From Candidatus Kuenenia stuttgartensis (lineage in GTDB: Bacteria > Planctomycetota > Planctomycetia > Pirellulales > UBA1268), in the NCBI GenBank assembly GCA_945877135.1, contig CAMCQY010000018.1, forward strand, positions 1 through 41,578: a stretch of 41,578 nt of DNA. The letters are read 5' to 3'. Every line of letters begins with the position of its first letter. Position 1 is the stretch's first letter. Below are positions 1 to 6,227 of this stretch, piece after piece. A program made the position numbers and the translations under genes. The notes under the pieces were generated by a model. The model had not been told where the DNA came from, ran no database searches, and saw only the letters and a list, made by a program, of their open reading frames with translations.

Positions 1-1612
1 ATGATTGAAATGTCCGATGGCGTCATCGATCCGAGCGAGCAAGGGACTGGCGCCTTGGGCCAGAAAGCCATGTCGCTTTTCGGCTATTTCGAAAGCGGCG
101 AGTTCAGCAAAAAACTCTCGGAGCGGATCGTGTTGGTGCAGGTCGCGAATGCCAGCCGGGGCTACAGCGCCGGCGGCAGACCGCCCTATGGTTTCGGTCG
201 CTTCTTGGTCGATGCGTCCGGGCGCGTGGTCGAGGAACTCAAGGCCCGTCGCACCGTCAAGGAGCCAGGCTGTCATGTGCGGTTCCTGCCGACCGACGAG
301 TCGAAAATTGGCGTCTGGGTGAGGATCCTCGAATGGCTCGAGACGGGCTGGGGCTATAAACGGGTTGCGGAGCACCTCAACAAGCTTGGCATTCCCGCGC
401 CGGACATCGGCCGTGTACGTGGCGGCAGAACATTCGCGGGCCGTGTATCGGGGAAATGGAACCACAACACGGTGCGATCGCTCACGATGAATCCGCTGAT
501 CATCGGCGAAAGGAAAACGGTCGATTCAGCCGAGGAATGCACTTTCGCGTAGGACCGGGCGGTCCGCGGGCTGTGAGCGAGCACGAATTGTTTGCCGACG
601 GTTCGGGGCGTGTGATCGAGAACGATAGCACGTTATGGATCGGTGCCGACTCCGGCGGAGGCGCGTTCTTCGATGCTGACCGTTGGCATCGGCTCCAGGC
701 CAAACTGGCCGAGCGTGGCCAGGCCCAGCGTGGCAAACGCAGGGCCAGCGACCCCAACGCCTACCCGCTCGCCACCCGGGTGTTTGATCTGACGAATGGG
801 TGCGGATCAATCATGCAGGGGGCTGCCCGTAGGGATCGGGGCGAAGGACGGCCGACGTATCGATGCGGCGTGTATATGAAACGCCGGGGCGAGTGCCATC
901 ACAATACGGTCGATGCCGAGGCCCTCTTGCGATTTGCCGTCAGTACGATCGCGACAATCGTGAAAAGGGCTGCCGGTATGGAAAAACTGAGGGCTGCCAT
1001 CGGGGCTCGGATCGAGGCGTTGGCGGTGGAGTCACGGTCGCCGGATCAAGCTGTCCGTGATGAACTCGAGTCCAAGGTGCAACGGCTCAGGCGGCAAGTC
1101 GAACAGGCTCCCCGGCGCATCCTCGAAGAAGAGGACGAGGCGATGCGTGCACAGTTGAGGTCGGCGGCCCGTGATCTTTCGGTCGAATTGGCTGATGCGG
1201 AGCAGCAGCTGGATCAAGCGAGCTCCCACGGTGCCGCAGGAGGGGTGGGTGACATCGAGGAGGAGGTCCAGAAGGCCATGGATCTCCTGCAGCGGATCGA
1301 GATCGTGTGCGCGGATCCGGTCGCCCGGGGTGAGCTCCCCAGAGTGCTCGACGACCTGGGCCTACGGATTGGACTCAACTTCCGTGCAGGCATCACGAAT
1401 AATCGGCCGGCACGGGTGCTTCAGGGTGGCATCATGGCGTTTGGCAACCGGCTGCTGCCTTGCCCATTACGGACGAGTGGCGGCCGCCCGATCGTCGGCG
1501 GGCAGCCACCGCAGGAGCACGGGCACGCTCATGACCAGCACCCTGAAGGCGGCTGTGATGGCCGCCATGGAGAACACTTCGGCAAGGCTCAGAGCCCTGC
1601 CGGTAGTAGAAC

Positions 1613-1635
1613 TGCCCCTTCGCGTCGAAGGGGCA
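1613..1635. other. Strong hairpin within the recombinase 3' region
   Basis: TGCCCCTTC (1613-1621) pairs perfectly with GAAGGGGCA (1627-1635), and an inner G-C pair leaves a three-base loop. It lies about 150 bases past the last recognisable recombinase homology and has no T-run on either side. It may mark the true end of the recombinase unit or a repeat; function unknown. Confidence 0.4.
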
Positions 1636-1691
1636 AGTCGACCGAAACAAACGACCCGTCGCGGGGCGGCGGTGTCGGGACTTCGGTCGAT

Positions 1692-1718
1692 GCCAAAAAC
1701 CCTCGTCAGCCGACGAGG
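1692..1718 (-). terminator. Intrinsic terminator of the tRNA-Met gene
   Basis: CCTCGTC (1701-1707) pairs with GACGAGG (1712-1718) over an AGCC loop. Read on the minus strand the 7-bp stem is followed by GGTTTTTGGC. It sits 24 bases past the 3' end of tRNA-Met on the same strand, the expected place for its Rho-independent terminator. Confidence 0.65.
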
Positions 1719-1741
1719 ACCGGACGGTTATCCAAAGGGAA

Positions 1742-1815
1742 TAGCAGCGGCCGGACTTGAACCGGCGACACCCGGCTTATGAAGCCGGTGCTCTAACCAA
1801 CTGAGCTACGCTGCC
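1742..1815 (-). tRNA. tRNA-Met (anticodon CAT)
   Basis: A full cloverleaf reads on the minus strand. The acceptor GGCAGCG pairs with CGCTGCT (first pair G-T), and the D arm contains AGCTCAGTTGGTTAGAGC. The anticodon stem CCGGC/GCCGG encloses the loop TTCATAA, and the T arm is GCCGG-TTCAAGT-CCGGC. The discriminator is A and CCA is not encoded. Anticodon CAT could be elongator Met or the lysidine-modified Ile2; the overall form suits elongator Met. A frameshifted recombinase frame ends inside its 3' part. Confidence 0.92.
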
Positions 1816-1858
1816 ACTCGCGGTCAGCCGCCCAAGGGGCGATGACCGTCGATGCAGA

Positions 1859-1887
1859 AATATAACCCGTCGATCGCGGGCCGTCAG
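1859..1887 (-). promoter_or_regulatory. Candidate sigma-70 promoter of tRNA-Met
   Basis: On the minus strand CTGACG (1887-1882) lies exactly 17 bp before TATATT (1864-1859), matching 4/6 and 5/6 of the consensus boxes. Transcription would start near 1852, giving a leader of about 37 bases before the tRNA 5' end. Confidence 0.5.
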
Positions 1888-2032
1888 CCGGTGTCCGCCG
1901 TTGGGCCGGAAAACACGAGGAAATACCGCCCGTCATCGGCCCGCTTCGCGAAAACAGTGGATAGAATTTCCTGCGTGCCTCAACGAGGCGTTCCTGGCCC
2001 TCGGACGATGCTCCGCGGCGAGAAAAGTCCCC

Positions 2033-2527
2033 ATGAATGTCGACCACATCCTTCAGAAGTTCAACGAGTGTGAGGTCGAATATCTCCTGATCGGGGGCAT
2101 GAATTTTCTGCTCCGCCATGAGCCCGTGCTGACCTACGACATCGATTTCTGGATCCGGGACACCGCGGCGAACCTTGTCCGCTGTGATACGGCACTGCGA
2201 CAACTCGATGCCTCGTGGGGGCCGACCGAGGACTCGTGGCGGCCGGTGGCGGAGCAGGCTGGCTGGCTTGCCCGGCAATCGGTGTTCTGCCTGACCAGCC
2301 CTGCTGGTGCCATCGACATCTTCCGCAGCGTGACAGGCCTGCCGTCGTGGGAGGCCTGTCGGGAACGGTCCGTGGCCGGTCAGACAGCGGCCGGCGTCGA
2401 ATACCGTGGGCTCTGTGACGAGGATATGATCGCTTGTCAGCTTGCTTTGCCCGAAGGCCAACGACGGCAGACGCGGATCGAGGCTCTCCGACGAGCGATC
2501 TCGAATCAACAAGGTCGCCAGACATGA
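2033..2527 (+). CDS. Nucleotidyltransferase-like protein (AbiEii/MNT-like fold)
   Basis: A 164-residue protein whose N-terminus reads VEYLLIGGMNFLLRHEPVLT followed by YDIDFWI. This is the GG...TxDID-type core of the nucleotidyltransferase superfamily; such domains occur in AbiEii-type toxins, MNT antitoxins and aminoglycoside nucleotidyltransferases. The later AIDIFRSVTGLPSW may hold a third acidic residue. I chose the ATG at 2033: longer versions from 1901 add low-quality sequence, and the homology begins just after this start. The stop overlaps the next start by ATGA, so the two genes are probably co-translated. The place between a recombinase, a tRNA and core genes suggests accessory DNA. 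Substrate unknown; a toxin-antitoxin role is possible but unproven. Confidence 0.75.
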   Translation: MNVDHILQKFNECEVEYLLIGGMNFLLRHEPVLTYDIDFWIRDTAANLVRCDTALRQLDASWGPTEDSWRPVAEQAGWLARQSVFCLTSPAGAIDIFRSVTGLPSWEACRERSVAGQTAAGVEYRGLCDEDMIACQLALPEGQRRQTRIEALRRAISNQQGRQT

Positions 2528-2763
2528 CGCAGACGACGAACGGAGACGGCGAGAACTCCGCTGAAGACTCCGCGAATCGTGCAGCGGGCGAGCACGAACG
2601 GCGGGAACGCGCCTGGCAGCCAGCCGCTCGGTGGCAGGCAATCCAGGAGACGATCCGTTGGGCCGAGTCGCAGGCCACGGCACGTCGAAACACGCCGCAG
2701 TCCTGCATCGAGCGAGAGCGTCGAATCAGGCGTCAATTACGGGAAGGCCAGAGTCTCGGGTGA
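2524..2763 (+). CDS. Small charged protein coupled to the nucleotidyltransferase
   Basis: A 79-residue protein beginning with the ATG that overlaps the stop of the nucleotidyltransferase gene (ATGA). The first 25 residues are polar and probably disordered. The rest is amphipathic and rich in Arg and Glu, with WQAIQETIRWAESQ and then RNTPQSCIERERRIRRQL, which looks helical. There is no signal peptide or membrane segment. I do not recognise a named family. The tight coupling suggests that the two products act together, for example as a regulator or antidote of the enzyme; this is inference from arrangement only. Confidence 0.6.
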   Translation: MTQTTNGDGENSAEDSANRAAGEHERRERAWQPAARWQAIQETIRWAESQATARRNTPQSCIERERRIRRQLREGQSLG

Positions 2764-2820
2764 AATTTCGCCTCGGCTCATGACGCAGATCACGCGACAC
2801 TCAGCTGCGATTGAGGCAAG

Positions 2821-2856
2821 TAAAACGGCCCGGGAGGCATTCGCCTTCCCGGGCCG
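2821..2856 (-). terminator. Intrinsic terminator of the secreted CxxC protein gene
   Basis: CGGCCCGGGAGGC (2826-2838) pairs with GCC-TTCCCGGGCCG (2843-2856) with one bulged base and an ATTC loop. Read on the minus strand it is followed by TTTTAC. It lies about 57 bases past the stop of the minus-strand gene at 2914. Confidence 0.7.
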
Positions 2857-2913
2857 CATGATCGTTCATGAGCTTCTCAGCACGGTCGGGTCTTGACCGT
2901 GAACGCCCTCAGG

Positions 2914-3498
2914 CTAGTTTGCCATCGAGCAGGCAGCCTCGACGATCGCGTCGATCTTCTCATCGGAAAGCTGCCCCTTGGCCAGAGCGTGGTTGGACGT
3001 CACCTTGCCCCCCTTGAAGCAGACCACCGTCAGGTCGGCGTCGGGCGCGATCTTGTAGTCGGCCGGACCGTTGGCCGAATCCTCAGGCACCACAAATGCG
3101 ATCCGCTCGAGGCCCTGCAGCTTCACGAACTCAGCCGCGTCTTTCTTCAGCGATTCAGGATCGGTTCCCAGCATGTTGACGAAGCCCGTCAGCTTGGCAC
3201 TGGCATGCTCCTCGATCTCTTCGTCGAGTTTCTTGAGCAGCTTGCCCAGCTTCTCGTCAGCCGTCCGCGCGAACACCATCACCACCGGCCGCGAACCCAT
3301 CCTGCAGCGGTAGCAGAGCGTCTTGCCGTCAGCCACGCCGTCCAAGGGATTGCCAGTGACCTTGGTCACCGTCATCGCTCCTACCGATTCACCCACCTGA
3401 TACCCGCTCGTGACCTCGGCAGAGGCCGTTCCCGTCATGACCGTTGCCGCCACGATGGTGCCGATCGCCGCCACCGTCGAAATCCATGCTGCACGCAT
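2914..3498 (-). CDS. Secreted thioredoxin-like CxxC protein, function unknown
   Basis: A 194-residue protein. It has a clear Sec signal peptide (MRAAW, a hydrophobic stretch IGTIVAATVM, cleavage after TASA near residue 27). A CYRC pair follows at residues 62-65, then SRPVVMVFAR, which looks like a beta strand. The layout, with a CxxC near the N-terminus and alternating strands and helices (GFVNMLG, IAFVVPEDS, DLTVVCFKGGKV), suggests a thioredoxin or peroxiredoxin-like fold in the periplasm. I chose the ATG at 3498: a GAGGAG stands 11 bases upstream and the signal peptide starts there. The gene is divergent from the molybdopterin oxidoreductase and ends at a strong terminator. Substrate unknown. 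Confidence 0.75.
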   Translation of the reverse strand: MRAAWISTVAAIGTIVAATVMTGTASAEVTSGYQVGESVGAMTVTKVTGNPLDGVADGKTLCYRCRMGSRPVVMVFARTADEKLGKLLKKLDEEIEEHASAKLTGFVNMLGTDPESLKKDAAEFVKLQGLERIAFVVPEDSANGPADYKIAPDADLTVVCFKGGKVTSNHALAKGQLSDEKIDAIVEAACSMAN

Positions 3499-3553
3499 TG
3501 ATGAAAACTCCTCGAAAGCCGCCTGGGACTCCATGCTGGCCACGCACGCCGCG

Positions 3554-3583
3554 TTGCCGGCCAATTGTTGCGACGTTTATGCT
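3554..3583 (+). promoter_or_regulatory. Candidate promoter of the molybdopterin oxidoreductase gene
   Basis: TTGCCG (3554-3559) and TATGCT (3578-3583) are spaced by 18 bp, each 4/6 to the sigma-70 boxes. They lie in the 152-bp gap between the divergent secreted protein and oxidoreductase genes. Weak; a similarly weak minus-strand pair overlaps it. Confidence 0.3.
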
Positions 3584-3650
3584 ACCGCAGGTACGATCTC
3601 GAGGGCAACTTTTGCGTGCGGACGGGTAGCAGATTTCGACGGAGCATTCC

Positions 3651-5984
3651 ATGGGCAGGGTCAAAACAGGCGGCGGCTGGCGGGCGGTGCTCTACACCTT
3701 CAAGAAGGCACGCGAAGCCGGCGGACTGTGGGCCCTCTGGAAGGCGATGCGGTCCAAGAACGCCTGCAAGACCTGCGCGGTCGGCATGGGCGGCCAGTCC
3801 GGCGGCATGGTCAACGAAGCGGGACACTTTCCTGAGGTCTGCAAGAAGTCGTTTCAGGCGATGGTCGCCGACATGCAGGGGGCGGTAAAGCCGACGTTCT
3901 TCGAGACCTACTCGGTGCCCCAACTGCGGATGTTCACGCCCTATCAGATGGAGCACTCCGGCCGTCTCGTGCAGCCGGTGGTGCTCGAGAAGGGGTCGCA
4001 GCACTACCGACCAATCGACTGGGCCGACGCGATGGAGCGGATCGCGAAGAAGCTCCGGGCCACGCAGCCCGAGCAGAGCTTCTTCTACTTCAGTGGCCGT
4101 TCGAGCAACGAGGCGGGCTTCCTGCTGCAGCTCTTCGCGCGGCTCTACGGCACGAACCATGTCAACAACTGCAGCTTCTACTGCCACCAGGCCAGCGGTG
4201 TCGGCCTCACGAGCGTGATTGGCAGCGGTGCCGGCACCGTCACACTCGACGACATGGAACATGCCGACATGGTCTTCCTGCTCGGTGGCAACCCCGCCAG
4301 CAACCATCCGCGGCTGATGCGGACGCTGATGATGGTCCGCCGCCGTGGCGGGAAGGTGGTGTCGATCAATCCGATCATCGAGACCGGCACGGTGAACTTC
4401 TCCGTGCCGAGCGACCCGTGGGCGCTCTTCTTCGGCGCCGAGATCGCGAGCACCAACGTGCAGCCGCATGTCGGCGGCGACCTTGCGCTGCTCTACGGGA
4501 TGATGAAGCGGCTGCTGGAGATGCACCGCGCTGACCTCAGATACACCAGCCCGCGGCAGGCCGGTCCACAGCAGGCCGATCCGCTCGTCGACGAGGCGTT
4601 TCTCACCCAGCACTGCGTTGGTTGGCCCGAACTCGCCACGCGGCTCGAGAGCCTCGGCTGGGACGAGATTGTCGAAAAGTCGGGCGTGTCGAAGGCCCAG
4701 ATCGATGACATGACGGCCCAGTATGCCGGCTCGAAGCGGGCGATCTTCGCCTGGACGATGGGCGTGACCCACCAGCTCCACGGCGCTGCCACCGTGCAGG
4801 CGATCGCGCAACTTGCGCTGATGCGGCGAATGGTCGGCAAGCCCGGCGCCGGACTCCAGCCGATTCGCGGCCATTCCAACATCCAGGGGATGGGCACCGT
4901 GGGCGTAACACCCACGCTGAAAAAAGCGATCTTCGACCGACTGGAGAGCCACTACGGCGTGAAGCTGCCGACGACCAAGGGCTACGACACGCTCGAATGC
5001 CTCGACGCGGCCGACGAGGGCAAAATGCGGTTTGCCCTCTGCCTGGGCGGCAACCTCTACGGCGCGAGCCCCGAAGCGAGCTATGCCAAGCGGGCGATGG
5101 AGAAGATCGATACTGTCGTCTACATGAGCACGTCGCTCAACACCGGCCACGCCTGGGGCACGGGGGCGGAGGAGACGATCATCCTGCCGGTGCTCGCGCG
5201 AGACGAGGAGCCGGAGCCCTCCACGCAGGAGAGCATGTTCAGCTACATCCGCCTCTCCGACGGCGGGAAGCCCCGGCACGTCGGCCCGCGGAGCGAGGTG
5301 GAGATCATCGCCGACCTGGCCCTCCGGGTGCTGGGAGATACGGCGTCAGCCGGCGGCACGAGCCCGGTGAACTGGCGGGAGATGTCGCACACGAGCACGA
5401 TCCGGCAGGCGATCGCGAAGATCGTGCCGGGCCTGGAGGAGATCGCGGCGATCGACCGCACGAAGAAGGAGTTTTCGATCCCGGGTCGGGCCATCGACAA
5501 ACCGTCGTTTTCCACCGCCGACGGCAAGGCCCACCTATTCGTGCACGACCTGCCAGCCGTGCCGGATGGCATGCAGTTGATGACGATCCGCAGCGAGGGG
5601 CAGTTCAATACGGTCGTCTACGAGGAGAACGATCTCTACCGCAATCAGACGCGTCGCGACATCGTGCTCATGCACCCGGACGACATTCGCCGGCTGGGGC
5701 TGACCGCCGACGGGAAGTGTCGGATTGCCAGCAGCGTGGGTGAGATGCGTGGCCAGATCGTGTCGGCCTTCGACCAGATCCGGCCGGGCAACGTGGCGAT
5801 GTATTACCCTGAGAGCAACGTGCTGGTGCCGAAGGCGGCCGATCCGATGTCGCGGACGCCGGCCTACAAGCGGATCGCCGTCACGTTGACAGCGGATATC
5901 GATGTGGTGCCGCTCGCGAAGCCGACACCGGAAGTGGTGGGGGCCGGCACGCCGCGCGACGCCATGAATGCCTGCGCGGGATGA
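3651..5984 (+). CDS. FdhF/YdeP-family molybdopterin oxidoreductase
   Basis: A 777-residue molybdenum-enzyme catalytic subunit related to formate dehydrogenase H and E. coli YdeP. The N-terminus has Cys39, Cys42 and Cys64 (CKTCAVGMGG ... FPEVC), so at most three obvious cysteines for the Fe-S cluster that FDH-H holds with four. The cofactor domains follow (FFYFSGRSSNEAGFLLQ, FLLGGNPASNHPR). The segment NNCSFYCHQASGVGL places Cys178 where FDH-H has selenocysteine. The C-terminal dinucleotide-binding domain (QFNTVVYEENDLYRNQTR, HPDDIRRLGL) is intact. A GGAG lies just upstream of the chosen ATG. No electron-transfer subunit or fdhD is adjacent; moaC, a cofactor gene, is 8 kb away. Substrate not known: formate is possible, but many YdeP-type proteins lack an assigned reaction. 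Confidence 0.9.
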   Translation: MGRVKTGGGWRAVLYTFKKAREAGGLWALWKAMRSKNACKTCAVGMGGQSGGMVNEAGHFPEVCKKSFQAMVADMQGAVKPTFFETYSVPQLRMFTPYQMEHSGRLVQPVVLEKGSQHYRPIDWADAMERIAKKLRATQPEQSFFYFSGRSSNEAGFLLQLFARLYGTNHVNNCSFYCHQASGVGLTSVIGSGAGTVTLDDMEHADMVFLLGGNPASNHPRLMRTLMMVRRRGGKVVSINPIIETGTVNFSVPSDPWALFFGAEIASTNVQPHVGGDLALLYGMMKRLLEMHRADLRYTSPRQAGPQQADPLVDEAFLTQHCVGWPELATRLESLGWDEIVEKSGVSKAQIDDMTAQYAGSKRAIFAWTMGVTHQLHGAATVQAIAQLALMRRMVGKPGAGLQPIRGHSNIQGMGTVGVTPTLKKAIFDRLESHYGVKLPTTKGYDTLECLDAADEGKMRFALCLGGNLYGASPEASYAKRAMEKIDTVVYMSTSLNTGHAWGTGAEETIILPVLARDEEPEPSTQESMFSYIRLSDGGKPRHVGPRSEVEIIADLALRVLGDTASAGGTSPVNWREMSHTSTIRQAIAKIVPGLEEIAAIDRTKKEFSIPGRAIDKPSFSTADGKAHLFVHDLPAVPDGMQLMTIRSEGQFNTVVYEENDLYRNQTRRDIVLMHPDDIRRLGLTADGKCRIASSVGEMRGQIVSAFDQIRPGNVAMYYPESNVLVPKAADPMSRTPAYKRIAVTLTADIDVVPLAKPTPEVVGAGTPRDAMNACAG

Positions 5985-6010
5985 ACGACGTGGGTGCTGT
6001 CGGCCCGTAT

Positions 6011-6199
6011 TCCCTTGCTTGCGCTGCGGGCTTGGATGGGAGTGAGGCGGTATCACATGCATCCCTTGGTTGAGCTGCGGGGTTGGATGTCGTAGCGGTT
6101 CCCATGCAAGCCCGACGCGCAAGCGAGGGAATCCGCGTTGCGTGGGCCGTGGGAGTGGCACCGCCCGCAATCCCTTGCCTTGCGCTGCGGGCTTGGATG
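6011..6199. repeat. Cluster of four 28-29 bp palindrome-forming repeats
   Basis: Four copies of one short unit lie between two convergent genes: 6011-6038, 6062-6089 (diverged), 6103-6130 (inverted) and 6171-6199. The core is GCGCTGCGGGCTTGGAT, preceded by TCCCTTGCTT. Neighbouring inverted copies could fold into long hairpins. A fifth copy lies at 21833. The rest of the 243-bp gap between 5985 and 6227 holds no gene that I can see. They resemble the REP-type intergenic repeats common in bacterial genomes. Confidence 0.75.
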
Positions 6200-6227
6200 A
6201 AGAGTGGGATTGGATGAGGCGGCAGAT

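Larger units (their letters stand above)
1..1760 (+). pseudogene. Large serine recombinase, 5'-truncated by the window and frameshifted
   Basis: Site-specific recombinase of the large serine family, the kind that moves integrative elements. The first frame (1-552) starts inside the gene: it shows the end of the catalytic domain (the long helix leading to SAGGRPPYGFGR) and then the Recombinase domain (GWGYKRVAEHLNKLGIPAP, WNHNTVRSLTMNPLIIGE). Homology then continues in another frame from about 515 (GMHFRVGPGGPR, then RVFDLTNGCGSIM). That part carries a degenerate zinc-ribbon (GCGSIM, YRCGVYMKRRGECHHN) and a coiled coil at about 1040-1320. The switch equals a net loss of one base near the AAAA run at 514-517, so the gene is either inactivated or carries a sequencing error. 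The second frame runs on to a stop inside the 3' end of the tRNA-Met gene; the last 100 codons look unconserved. The N-terminal catalytic serine lies before the window. The family call is firm; whether it is broken or functional is not settled. Confidence 0.82.

Noticed and set aside
1793-2683. 296-codon minus-strand frame across the nucleotidyltransferase gene
   Set aside because: Arg/Pro-rich translation without domains; it overlaps the tRNA-Met gene and a better plus-strand gene pair.
3582-5279. 565-codon open frame antisense to the molybdopterin oxidoreductase
   Set aside because: Low-quality His/Arg-rich translation without motifs; the plus-strand enzyme explains the region.
5985-6227. 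CRISPR array
   Set aside because: The repeats are in both orientations, unevenly spaced and diverged, and no cas gene is present.
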